A stretch of DNA of 64,000 nt from Paenarthrobacter sp. A20 (lineage in GTDB: Bacteria > Actinomycetota > Actinomycetes > Actinomycetales > Micrococcaceae). Position 1 is the stretch's first letter. Every line of letters starts with the position of its first letter. The notes beneath the pieces are model-generated. The model was not told the origin of the DNA and did no database searches. It saw only the letters and a program-made list of their open reading frames with translations. Shown here piece after piece: positions 44,848 to 52,750 of the stretch. The position numbers were made by a program, and so were the translations under genes. Location: contig NZ_JALJWH010000001.1 of assembly GCF_024168825.1 (NCBI RefSeq), forward strand, positions 496,001 through 560,000, written 5' to 3'.

Positions 44848-45162
44848 ATGGCCCAGGAAAGACGCGCCAAGTACTCCGAATGGCCGTGGAACCGCCCGTG
44901 GCTGTGGCTCGTCCTCATTTCCGCCACGGTCCCTTTCCTGGGTTTGATCTGGCTGCAAACCGGTGGTTGCGGTCAGGCCTCGGGCGATGTTGGTTTCGAC
45001 ACCTGCCAATCGGCGCCCTTCCTCGGCTACCCGGTGACCTGGGCTCTCACAGCGGCCGCGGCTGCCTTTCTCGTGTGGTGCGCAGCGGGGCTGGCAAGGT
45101 CCGTACAGTACTCCCGCAGGCCCTCGCGCAACCGCGTCTTCATGGAACCGCCCTCGCAGTAA
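44848..45162 (+). CDS. Small membrane protein, unknown
   Basis: This 104-residue protein has two membrane segments (WLWLVLISATVPFLGLIWLQ and VTWALTAAAAAFLVWCAAGL). Between them is a short extracellular or periplasmic loop with three cysteines (GGCGQASGDVGFDTC and surrounding), which may form a disulfide. No family is recognised. It follows the preceding small membrane protein after three bases and probably works with it. Confidence 0.6.
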   Translation: MAQERRAKYSEWPWNRPWLWLVLISATVPFLGLIWLQTGGCGQASGDVGFDTCQSAPFLGYPVTWALTAAAAAFLVWCAAGLARSVQYSRRPSRNRVFMEPPSQ

Positions 45163-45198
45163 ACCGCCCGTGGCCGTGGCATGGGGTTCAATAGCAGT

Positions 45199-45840
45199 AT
45201 GGCGTCGACTTCCCCTTCCATTGTCTGGCCCGTGGTCCATGAGGAACGCCGTGCCCTGATCAAGGATCTGGAACCACTCCATCCAGCCCAGTGGAAGACG
45301 CCGTCGCTGTGCCCTGGCTGGGACGTCCACGACGTCCTGGCTCACGTGATCGACAGCGCCAAAACCACGCGCCTCAATTTCATGAGCCGAATGATTGCTT
45401 CCCGGATGGATTTTGACCGCGACAACGCCGTGGGTGTGGAGCGCGAAAAGACCGGGGACCCCGCTCAGACCCTGGTCCAGTTGGAGGCCGTACTCTCCCG
45501 GACATCCGGTCCACCGGCCGGGCTGGCCACCAGGCTGGTTGAGGCGTTCGTCCACGGCGAGGACATCCGCCGGCCGCTGGGCTTGCACCGCGAATATCCG
45601 GCCGCCCACGTCGCCACTGCCATTGACTACCAAATGCGGACCACCACCAAGATGGGTGGCGGCAAGGAGATCGCAGCCGGCTGGCGCTGGGTCGCCACTG
45701 ACACCCGCTTCGAGTACGGTGACGGTCCCACCGTTGAAGGTCCCGCGATCGCGCTGCTGCTGGCGGTGTCCGGTCGACCGGTAGCGGAGAGCGAATTGAG
45801 CGGCCCTGGCGCTCCGGTGTTCCTGCAGCGGCAGCCCTGA
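45199..45840 (+). CDS. Maleylpyruvate isomerase-family mycothiol-dependent protein
   Basis: This 213-residue protein is of the TIGR03083 / DinB-like family, whose members use mycothiol, the main thiol of actinobacteria. The metal-binding first helix region has CPGWDVHDVLAHVIDSAKTT, typical of the family. The later FVHGEDIRRPLGL segment is the second metal-site stretch. The specific reaction is unknown. The start at 45199 is one of two possibilities (the other is 45181), as neither has a clear ribosome binding site. It overlaps the following hydrolase by one base (TGATG). Confidence 0.83.
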   Translation: MASTSPSIVWPVVHEERRALIKDLEPLHPAQWKTPSLCPGWDVHDVLAHVIDSAKTTRLNFMSRMIASRMDFDRDNAVGVEREKTGDPAQTLVQLEAVLSRTSGPPAGLATRLVEAFVHGEDIRRPLGLHREYPAAHVATAIDYQMRTTTKMGGGKEIAAGWRWVATDTRFEYGDGPTVEGPAIALLLAVSGRPVAESELSGPGAPVFLQRQP

Positions 45841-46661
45841 TGACAACGCGGGGGAAGTCGGCACCGCTACTGTCTGCCGACGTCGAGGTTTTGGGACTGA
45901 AGGGGCGGATCCTCTGGACCGAGGGCACGCCTTCGCCTGGGCCTGGCTCCGAGTCGGGGTCTGAGGTGGGCGCCGAACCCGCGTACATCCTGATCCACGG
46001 CATCGGAGTCTCACACCGCTACTTGGCCCGGCTGCATGCCGTACTCGCGGCGGGCGCACCCACGTATTCCCTGGACCTCCCCGGTTTTGCCGGGACACCC
46101 AAGCCCGACCGGCAGCTCTCCGTGGAGGATTACGGTGCCTTCATCGCAGCGGCGCTCGCGTCCCATGGCATCGGTTCCTACGTGCTGGTGGGCCATTCCA
46201 TGGGCGTGCAATTCACCATCGAAGCGGCCTTGCATGCGCCGGAATGCGCCCGGCAACTGGTGTTAATGGGACCGGTGGTTGATTCGCGCCACAAGAACGT
46301 GGGGCGCCAGTCCTTGGCTCTTATCCTCGACGGGCTGCTCCGTGAGAGCCCCTCGTCAAACTGGATCGTCATTTCCGACTACTTCCGCTCCGGACCGCGT
46401 TGGTACCTCACCGAGTTGCCGGTAATGATGAAGTACCCCACGGAGAAACGCCTGGCTTCGATCAGGGTTCCGGTGCTGGTGTTGCGTGGAAGCCGCGACA
46501 ACGTGGCAGGTCCTGATTGGTCGCTTCGGCTGTCGCGGGCGGTTGCAGAGGGTCGCTTGGTGGAAATTCCCGGCGTCGGACACGTGGCTCAGCACATGCG
46601 CCCGAAGGCCGTGGCGGATGCCATCCGGAGCTTCGTTACTGCGACGACACTCCAAGGCTAG
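45840..46661 (+). CDS. Alpha/beta hydrolase
   Basis: This 273-residue alpha/beta-fold hydrolase has the nucleophile elbow VLVGHSMGVQFTIEAALHAP (Ser in GHSMG), the oxyanion region YILIHGIGVSHRYL, the acid residue near RGSRDNVAG and the catalytic His in IPGVGHVAQHM. The substrate is unknown. It is translationally coupled to the mycothiol-dependent family protein (start within its stop codon), so a shared detoxification or catabolic role is possible. Confidence 0.88.
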   Translation: MTTRGKSAPLLSADVEVLGLKGRILWTEGTPSPGPGSESGSEVGAEPAYILIHGIGVSHRYLARLHAVLAAGAPTYSLDLPGFAGTPKPDRQLSVEDYGAFIAAALASHGIGSYVLVGHSMGVQFTIEAALHAPECARQLVLMGPVVDSRHKNVGRQSLALILDGLLRESPSSNWIVISDYFRSGPRWYLTELPVMMKYPTEKRLASIRVPVLVLRGSRDNVAGPDWSLRLSRAVAEGRLVEIPGVGHVAQHMRPKAVADAIRSFVTATTLQG

Positions 46662-46741
46662 GTGCCCTTGTTGGCTCAGCTCGTCCCGGATAGGCTGGCG
46701 GAGCAAGCGTATTAGTAAGTTTGCTTATGAAAGGGCTGATC

Positions 46742-47014
46742 GTGACCAGTAAAGACCCCCAGGACGAGCAGGGCTTCGGCGTGACCGGCGCTACGGGGCC
46801 CTACGGTGCCGCAACAACCCCCGCGGCCCGGAACGACCACGTGAACGCCGATCCGGAATTGCGCCAGGACGAAGACAATGACCCGGCAGCCTCCGCCAAC
46901 CCCGATCCGCTGGACGGAAATGTCACGGGACTCGAGCCCGGCGGCGGAGTACCACCAGGGGAAACCCCGCCCGCCGAGGGCAGCATGAGCAGCGACCAAG
47001 GGCACGAGGAGTAA
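46742..47014 (+). CDS. DUF6480-like small acidic protein
   Basis: This 90-residue, mostly disordered protein carries the marker segment [20 protein letters not shown], found in small actinobacterial proteins of the DUF6480 type. GTG 46742 has AAAGGG seven bases upstream, so I prefer it over an ATG at 46727. The protein is acidic, Pro/Gly-rich and without membrane segments. Its function is unknown; related proteins are often stress-associated, which is inference only. The end abuts the ligase gene. Confidence 0.6.
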   Translation: MTSKDPQDEQGFGVTGATGPYGAATTPAARNDHVNADPELRQDEDNDPAASANPDPLDGNVTGLEPGGGVPPGETPPAEGSMSSDQGHEE

Positions 47015-48079
47015 CTACGGCAGCCTCAGGATCTCACCGAGGTCGTACTCCGCCGGCTCCTCCAGCTGCGAATATGTGCAGCTTTCCGGGGTTCGGTCCG
47101 GCCGCCACCGCCGGAACTGCGTGGTGTGGCGGAAGCGGTCGCCCTCCATGTAGTCGTAGGCCACCTCGATCACCAGTTCGGGGCGCAGCGGCACGAACGA
47201 GAAGTCCTTGCCCCCGCTCCACCGGCTCTGGGCACCAGGCATCCGGGAACCCGCGACCCCTTCGCCCTGGCTGGCCCACTCGCCCCAAGGGTGCTCGCTG
47301 AGTTCGACCTGGTAGGGCTCAAGCTCGGCCACCAGGCTTTCCCGCTTGGCCATGGGGAATGAGGCCACCACCCCCACGTGCTGGAGGCGTCCGGCGTCGT
47401 TATAAAGGCCCAACAGCATGGACCCCACAACTTTCGCCGTCTTGTGCCAGCGGAATCCGGCCACCACGCAGTCCGCCGTCCGCTCGTGCTTGGTCTTGAA
47501 CATCACGCGCTTGTTGGGTTGATAGGTCCCATCCAGCGGCTTGGACAGCACACCGTCCAAGCCTGCGCCCTCGAGCTGCACGAACCACTCCTGCGCCCGC
47601 TCAAGGTCTGTCACCGCGGGCGTCACGTAGACGGGAGGCTCAGCCTTGGCGAGCGCGCGTTCAAGGATGGCGCGGCGCTCAGAGAACGGCCTGCCCATCA
47701 GGTCCTCACCGCCCAGGGCCAGGATGTCGAAGGCGATCATGGATGATGGGGTCTTCTCAGCGAGCATCCGGACCCGGCTGTCCGCGGGATGGATCCGCTG
47801 CTGAAGCACCTCGAATTCGAGCCTGTTGCCCTGGATCAGGACAATCTCGCCGTCAATCACGCATTTGTCCGGGAGGTTCTTCCGCAGCGCGTCCACCAGC
47901 TCCGGGAAGTACCTGGTCATGGGTTTCTCGTTGCGGCTGCCCAGGATGACCTCGTCCCCATCCTTGAAGACGATGGTCCTGAAGCCGTCCCACTTGGGCT
48001 CATAGTGCCCAACATCGGGGATGGCCGGAACGGACTTGGCGAGCATGGGCGAGACGGGCGGCATCACTGGCAGGTCCAT
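47015..48079 (-). CDS. ligC: ATP-dependent DNA ligase (LigC-like)
   Basis: This 354-residue ligase has the nucleotidyltransferase domain first: HYEPKWDGFRTIVF holds the adenylated Lys (KWDG), then VIDGEIVLI and DGVLSKPLDGTY. An OB-fold domain follows, with MFKTKHERTADCVVAGFRWH and the C-terminal HTTQFRRWRPDRTPESC. This is the standalone LigC type, used in actinobacterial repair alongside LigD, whose polymerase and nuclease domains are missing here. No Ku gene is adjacent. The ATG at 48079 is chosen over a TTG at 48085; the ribosome binding site spacing favours neither clearly. Confidence 0.92.
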   Translation of the reverse strand: MDLPVMPPVSPMLAKSVPAIPDVGHYEPKWDGFRTIVFKDGDEVILGSRNEKPMTRYFPELVDALRKNLPDKCVIDGEIVLIQGNRLEFEVLQQRIHPADSRVRMLAEKTPSSMIAFDILALGGEDLMGRPFSERRAILERALAKAEPPVYVTPAVTDLERAQEWFVQLEGAGLDGVLSKPLDGTYQPNKRVMFKTKHERTADCVVAGFRWHKTAKVVGSMLLGLYNDAGRLQHVGVVASFPMAKRESLVAELEPYQVELSEHPWGEWASQGEGVAGSRMPGAQSRWSGGKDFSFVPLRPELVIEVAYDYMEGDRFRHTTQFRRWRPDRTPESCTYSQLEEPAEYDLGEILRLP

Positions 48080-48124
48080 AGACAATGTCTACCTGCCGGT
48101 GCACGCCGAAGCTAGTCTTATGCC

Positions 48125-48355
48125 ATGGATATCTTGGCCGTGTTGGCCGCAGTACTCGGAGTTCCCGCGCTCCTCGCCGGCCTCTGGTACTGGACCTCGC
48201 GGCAGTCCAAGCGCGGAGTCAGGCGTGCGGCGGCGGGCGGGATGCTGGGCATCGCCGACGAGATCTTCCGCCCTGAGACTCATCAGGCACATCAAATCCA
48301 GAAGATCCAGCACGAGCTCCCGGCCCCAGCGCCGGCCCCGAAGCGTAAGCGCTAG
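48125..48355 (+). CDS. Small single-pass membrane protein
   Basis: This 76-residue protein has one N-terminal membrane segment (LAVLAAVLGVPALLAGLWYW) and a basic tail rich in His and Gln, ending PAPAPKRKR. It is probably cytosol-facing after a single anchor. I do not recognise the family. It is divergent from ligC, and the c-di-AMP riboswitch gene starts 279 bp downstream. A short inverted repeat (48353-48380) follows and may terminate it. Confidence 0.6.
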   Translation: MDILAVLAAVLGVPALLAGLWYWTSRQSKRGVRRAAAGGMLGIADEIFRPETHQAHQIQKIQHELPAPAPAPKRKR

Positions 48356-48445
48356 AGGCCCCTCAATGGGGGAGGCCTACCGCCCGTTACATTAATGTGA
48401 CTTTACTTTCCGGCTCATGTACCGTCGTAGGGCGACCCTTATCTC

Positions 48446-48625
48446 CGCTGGGCCGCTTCCGGATTGACGCCGAGCTCTGCCGCAATCCGGGATCCGCCAG
48501 ACCCGCGGCAGAGGCGGGGGACCCAAAAGTTCCCGGACTTGATTCAAGTCCTTGGGGTGAAGCCGCCTTGTGCGGCCGGACGGCCTCGTCCGAACCCGAC
48601 AGCTAACCTCGAAGGCGTTGAGAGG
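48446..48625 (+). promoter_or_regulatory. ydaO/yuaA-type c-di-AMP riboswitch
   Basis: The leader holds the conserved words of the c-di-AMP riboswitch in order: ACGCCGAGCTCTGCC, GCAGAGGCGGGGGACCCA, TTGGGGTGAAGCCGC, GAACCCGACAGCTAACCTCG and AAGGCGTTGAGAGGC. This matches the actinobacterial form that precedes rpf and NlpC/P60 genes. The ATG of the next gene is nine bases downstream, so the GAGAGG ribosome binding site lies at the end of the aptamer. c-di-AMP normally turns such genes off. Confidence 0.92.
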
Positions 48626-48633
48626 CAACCACC

Positions 48634-49935
48634 ATGTCCCCAACCATGGATCAGCCGCGCCGCGCCCAGACTGAGCGCGAGCGCACCAAGCCAACCGGAC
48701 GCCGTCGGGCCCAACCCAGCGGATCCCCCATCAGCGCGCCTGCAGGCTCCGTCGCGGCGCCCGAAACTACAAGCACGACGCCGGAAGCCGCCACCGCGGC
48801 CGTCCCCACCGTCGCAACGCCCACCACCCGCGCAGCCGTACGCGCGGCCGAGCGGGAGCAGGCAGCCCAGGCTGTGATCGCTCCTGCAGAGCCCGCTGCT
48901 GGGGAATCATCCCGGCCCGGGCCTGTTGAGGCGGCAACTGCAGCCATTCCGGTCGTTCAAGCTGAGACCCCGGCATCCACCACGCCGGGGCCTCCCACCG
49001 CGGCCATCCCGATCGTTAATCCCGCAAGCCCTCAGCCAGGCTCGTCGGAACCAGCCACGGCAGCCATCCCCGTGGTGGCAGCCCCCGATGAATCCGCGAC
49101 CACATCCGCGGCTCCGGCCCCTGTGTCGCCGCGAGGCAAGTCCCCGGCCCAGGTCGCCGCGGCCGCAACGGCGTCAGCATCACTCGCCGGCCGCAAGGAT
49201 GTTCGCAAGCAGGCAGCGTCAGCCGCTGCCGCCAAATCCAGCTTTGGTGGCTCCTCCTTTGGCCGGGAACCCCACACGGTTTTGCGGAAAGCTGCGTCGG
49301 TCAAGCACATGAGCCAGCGCATGGCCGTGGTGGCAGGTGCCCTCGGCCTGGTCCTGACGGCCGGAACCTTGGGGCAGGCTCTCGAACTGCCCTTCTTCGG
49401 CCAGGAAACGCCAGTCCAGGAAGCCAGCGGTAGCGGCACCGATCGAAACTCGGGCTCGGCAACCCCCGCGCCCAGCGCTTCGTACTCCACCGCCTCATCG
49501 CCTTCTGCATCAGCGGCGGCGACATCGGAAGCCGGTCAGCCGGCCACGGTTCCGGAGGCACCCGCCGCCGTTTCGCCGTCGTCGATTCCTACCCCGAAGA
49601 TTTCACTGGCTGATCCGGTGTGGGTCCCGTCCGCTGTGCCTGCGACCATCGCCGCTGCGCCTGGTACCACCAGCCCGGCACCGGCTCAGCCAGCTCCGGC
49701 TCCTGGCGACGTGCCCTCGGACACGATCACCACGCCGCCCACGACACCGTCTCCGACACCCACGACGACGCCGACTGTCACTCCGACGCCGACTCCCACT
49801 CCCACTCCCACGGAAACGTCTACGCAGACGTCCAAGCCCCGGCCCACCGGCAAGCCCGTTGCGTCTACGACACCGCAGGCCTCCGGGACGGCTCTTGAAG
49901 AGATCCTCGACGCCGCAAAGGAAGCCCTCAAGTGA
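48634..49935 (+). CDS. Riboswitch-controlled Pro/Ala-rich membrane protein
   Basis: This 433-residue protein has no signal peptide at its start. Residues 1-220 are Ala/Pro/Thr-rich and cytosolic in character, with a repeat AATAAIPVV in variants (TAAVPTV, EAATAAIPVV, TAAIPIV, PATAAIPVV). A single membrane helix follows at about 229-248 (MAVVAGALGLVLTAGTLGQA). The outer part is Ser/Thr/Pro-rich, ending in a TPTPTPTPT run and a short helical EEILDAAKEALK tail. No Rpf, NlpC/P60, LysM or transglycosylase domain is visible, though such domains are usual behind this riboswitch. A structural or cell-wall-spanning role is inferred. Confidence 0.85.
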   Translation: MSPTMDQPRRAQTERERTKPTGRRRAQPSGSPISAPAGSVAAPETTSTTPEAATAAVPTVATPTTRAAVRAAEREQAAQAVIAPAEPAAGESSRPGPVEAATAAIPVVQAETPASTTPGPPTAAIPIVNPASPQPGSSEPATAAIPVVAAPDESATTSAAPAPVSPRGKSPAQVAAAATASASLAGRKDVRKQAASAAAAKSSFGGSSFGREPHTVLRKAASVKHMSQRMAVVAGALGLVLTAGTLGQALELPFFGQETPVQEASGSGTDRNSGSATPAPSASYSTASSPSASAAATSEAGQPATVPEAPAAVSPSSIPTPKISLADPVWVPSAVPATIAAAPGTTSPAPAQPAPAPGDVPSDTITTPPTTPSPTPTTTPTVTPTPTPTPTPTETSTQTSKPRPTGKPVASTTPQASGTALEEILDAAKEALK

Positions 49936-50071
49936 GCACCCGCCTGCCGCGCACCAGCACGCATGCGGGCTGGCACAGCCGGTACTGCAGCAGCAGCCGG
50001 ACGGCCACCTTCCGTCGTCGATTGGGGCGCTGGAGCTGCCAGCGGTTGAAACGGTCCTAAAGCGAACCCTG

Positions 50072-50112
50072 CGAATGAGGCAGGCACCCACGACGGGTGC
50101 CTGCCTCATTCG
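50072..50112. terminator. Perfect terminator hairpin
   Basis: An 18-bp stem (CGAATGAGGCAGGCACCC with GGGTGCCTGCCTCATTCG) on a five-base loop lies between the converging membrane-protein and PucR genes. It can stop both transcripts. Confidence 0.85.
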
Positions 50113-50123
50113 TCCATCCACCC

Positions 50124-51338
50124 TCAAATCCGAGGCCGCCCCGCCCATCGCCGCGCTTTCAAGGCAGCATGCAACTCGAGCCGGATTGCGCCGCTCAAGG
50201 GATCAGCGCCGATGAGCTGGCGGATCCTGCCGAGCCTGTTGTAGATGCTGCTTCTGTGGAGGTGGAGTTTGGCCGCCACATCCTGAACTGAACCGTCGCT
50301 GTCATAGAGAAGCTCCAGGACGGGCAACAGTTCGCCGTTCTTGTCCTGGTCCTCCAAGGACCGGAAGTGCACAGACCCGGTGTCATCCCAGCCCCCTGGT
50401 GCCAGCAGTCGGTCGAAGAGCTGGTAGACGCCCACTGCCCGGCTGTCCACAAGCTCCCCGAGTGGCTGATCGACGGCGGCCGCCTGCGCCGCAACCTTCG
50501 ACTGCCGGTAGGCGCCGGCGAGCTGCCGGATGACGTGGAACGGCTCGCTGATGCCCAGGATCACCCGATCCACCGTCCTACCGGCCCGCTTGGCGAGCTC
50601 CAATTGATAATGGACCAGCACCTGGGCGTGGTCCGCCCGGCCACCCGACTCGCGGAACAAGACCACAGAATGCGTCTCGGTTCCTGCACTGAACAGCGCG
50701 GCGTTGACACCGATTGTGGACTGCAGCGCGGCCGAGCGGTGGGTCAGGGTCGCGGCAATGGGGTCGACGTCGGACCGCACACCGTCCGCGTCCAGGATGG
50801 TCACCAGTTGCCACGGACCCCGGCCTTGGATTTCCTTCCACCCAGCCACCGCTGCCACCGCGTTCGATTCCCCGCTGCATGCCGAGAGGAACTCCTGCTC
50901 ACGCCTGCGCCTGAACTCTGATTCAGCGGTGTTGGAATCAAGGAGCAAACCCGCCAGCAGGTCCAATTCGTCGCGCACGCCGGGCAATTCGGCGAGTATC
51001 GCCGTCGCGCTTTGCTCTTCAACGTCGAGCTGGACCCATAAGTAGCCCACACGGAAACCCCGCACAAGGAGGGGGACGCAAACCCGGCCCAACATGCCGA
51101 GCTCCTCGTTGGCGGGAACCACGACGGGACGCACCGCCGTGGCGATGCCGTGGGACAGCTGCCAGAGGCTGACATCGCTGGGGACGCGCTTGCTGAGGAG
51201 GAAGTTCACGCGGACGCGGTCGGCGTGGGACTGGTTGGAACTGTAGGCAAGGAGGACGCCGTCGAGGTCTTCGAGGGAGAGGCCTCGGCCCAGCTTCAAC
51301 GCCACGCGTTCTACGATCTGTTCCACGTCCTGCTGCAT
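50124..51338 (-). CDS. PucR-family regulator, probable activator of ald
   Basis: This 404-residue regulator has a GAF-like N-terminal part and the PucR C-terminal HTH: LLPVLELLYDSDGSVQDVAA, then KLHLHRSSIYNRLGRIRQLI and GADPLSGAIRLELHAAL. It is divergent from the alanine dehydrogenase gene. In Bacillus the PucR-type protein AdeR sits in the same position and activates ald, so the role is suggested by context. An 18-bp palindrome lies between the two genes. The start at 51338 fits the family size. Confidence 0.9.
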   Translation of the reverse strand: MQQDVEQIVERVALKLGRGLSLEDLDGVLLAYSSNQSHADRVRVNFLLSKRVPSDVSLWQLSHGIATAVRPVVVPANEELGMLGRVCVPLLVRGFRVGYLWVQLDVEEQSATAILAELPGVRDELDLLAGLLLDSNTAESEFRRRREQEFLSACSGESNAVAAVAGWKEIQGRGPWQLVTILDADGVRSDVDPIAATLTHRSAALQSTIGVNAALFSAGTETHSVVLFRESGGRADHAQVLVHYQLELAKRAGRTVDRVILGISEPFHVIRQLAGAYRQSKVAAQAAAVDQPLGELVDSRAVGVYQLFDRLLAPGGWDDTGSVHFRSLEDQDKNGELLPVLELLYDSDGSVQDVAAKLHLHRSSIYNRLGRIRQLIGADPLSGAIRLELHAALKARRWAGRPRI

Positions 51339-51381
51339 CCTTCAAAGCGTACCAACAGCAGGCGACACCTGACGCTCCAGT

Positions 51382-51399
51382 GCTCGACAAATGTCGAGC
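51382..51399. promoter_or_regulatory. 18-bp perfect palindrome in the ald/PucR promoter region
   Basis: GCTCGACA-AA-TGTCGAGC lies 43 bases upstream of the PucR start and 148 bases upstream of ald. It is the best candidate operator for the divergent PucR regulator. Function is inferred. Confidence 0.6.
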
Positions 51400-51547
51400 C
51401 CACAAAGAGAAGACCCTTGATTTTCCGGGGTTTCGGCAGAAGCGGGCGCTGGAATCCATGTCGCCTGCCTCACAGCCGGATTTATTCTTGAATCACAGCC
51501 CGCAACACATTTTCGGCCGAAGAGGCCGCTAACGATGGAGCCCACAG

Positions 51548-52666
51548 ATGATCATCGGCGTCCCCAAAGAAATCAAGAACAACGAATTCCGCGTAGCCAT
51601 CACGGCTGCAGGTGTCCACGAATTCCGCACCCACGGACACACCGTTCTGGTTGAACGCGGCGCAGGCCTCGGCTCGGGCATCACCGACGAGGAATACTCG
51701 ATCGCCGGCGCTGAAATCGTCAACGAAGCTGATGATGTCTGGGGCCGTGCGGACATGGTCATGAAGGTCAAGGAGCCCATCGCCGCGGAGTACCACCGCT
51801 TCCGCAAGGGCCTCATCCTTTTCACCTACCTGCACCTGGCCGCAGAGCCCGAGCTCACTGCCGAGCTCATCAACTCCGGCGTCACGGCCATCGCTTACGA
51901 AACCGTTCAGGAAGGCCGCACCCTTCCATTGCTCGCCCCGATGTCCGAGGTCGCAGGCCGCCTCTCGGTCGTAGTCGGCGCTTCTTCCCTCATGGCCCCG
52001 GCTGGCGGCAAGGGCGTCCTCCTGGGCGGCGTACCGGGCGTCCGCCCGGCCAAGGTCGTTGTCCTCGGTGCCGGCGTTGCGGGAACCAACGCCGCTGCCA
52101 TGGCGCTGGGCCTCGGTGCTGATGTCACCATCATGGACATCAACATCAATCGGCTGCGCGAACTCGACGCCCTCTACCAGGGCCGGCTGAAGACCGTTGC
52201 CTCCAACGCCTACGAGATCGAGAAGTCAGTTATCGACGCAGATCTCGTGATCGGCTCCGTCCTGATCCCGGGTGCCAAGGCTCCCAAGCTGGTCACCAAC
52301 GAGCTCGTCTCCCGCATGAAGCCGGGCTCGGTCCTGGTGGACATCGCTGTGGACCAGGGCGGCTGCTTCGAGGACACGCACCCCACCACCCACCAGGAAC
52401 CGACGTACAAGGTCCACAACTCGATCTTCTACTGCGTTGCCAACATGCCTGGCGCCGTTCCGAACACCTCCACGTACGCACTGACCAACGTCACCCTGCG
52501 CTACGCCGTGGCACTGGCCAACCTGGGCGTCAAGGCCGCATTCGACCGCGACCCCGCCCTGGCCGCCGGCCTCAACATCGCCGCAGGCCACGTGGCACAC
52601 CACTCCGTTTCCGAGGCTCACAACCTGCCCCTCGTCAACGACTGGCACGGCCTGGTTTCCGCCTAG
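51548..52666 (+). CDS. ald: L-alanine dehydrogenase
   Basis: This 372-residue NAD-dependent enzyme interconverts L-alanine and pyruvate plus ammonia. The N-terminal [20 protein letters not shown] is diagnostic. The catalytic [16 protein letters not shown] (Lys75 and Glu) and [13 protein letters not shown] regions are present. The Rossmann motif is [24 protein letters not shown] precedes the ATG by eight bases. The gene is monocistronic, between a divergent PucR regulator and a perfect hairpin. It lets the cell use alanine as nitrogen and carbon source. Confidence 0.97.
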   Translation: MIIGVPKEIKNNEFRVAITAAGVHEFRTHGHTVLVERGAGLGSGITDEEYSIAGAEIVNEADDVWGRADMVMKVKEPIAAEYHRFRKGLILFTYLHLAAEPELTAELINSGVTAIAYETVQEGRTLPLLAPMSEVAGRLSVVVGASSLMAPAGGKGVLLGGVPGVRPAKVVVLGAGVAGTNAAAMALGLGADVTIMDININRLRELDALYQGRLKTVASNAYEIEKSVIDADLVIGSVLIPGAKAPKLVTNELVSRMKPGSVLVDIAVDQGGCFEDTHPTTHQEPTYKVHNSIFYCVANMPGAVPNTSTYALTNVTLRYAVALANLGVKAAFDRDPALAAGLNIAAGHVAHHSVSEAHNLPLVNDWHGLVSA

Positions 52667-52700
52667 CTTTTAGCTTCGCGGCGGCGATTGGACGTCGTTG

Positions 52701-52745
52701 GCCCGTTGTTCCGTTGCTGCCCAGCAACGGAACAACGGGCTTTCC
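52701..52745 (+). terminator. Terminator after ald
   Basis: A perfect 19-bp stem begins GCCCGTTGTTCCGTTGCTG, closes on a CC spacer, and is followed by TTTCC. It lies 34 bases after the ald stop, between converging genes. Confidence 0.85.
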
Positions 52746-52750
52746 ACGTG

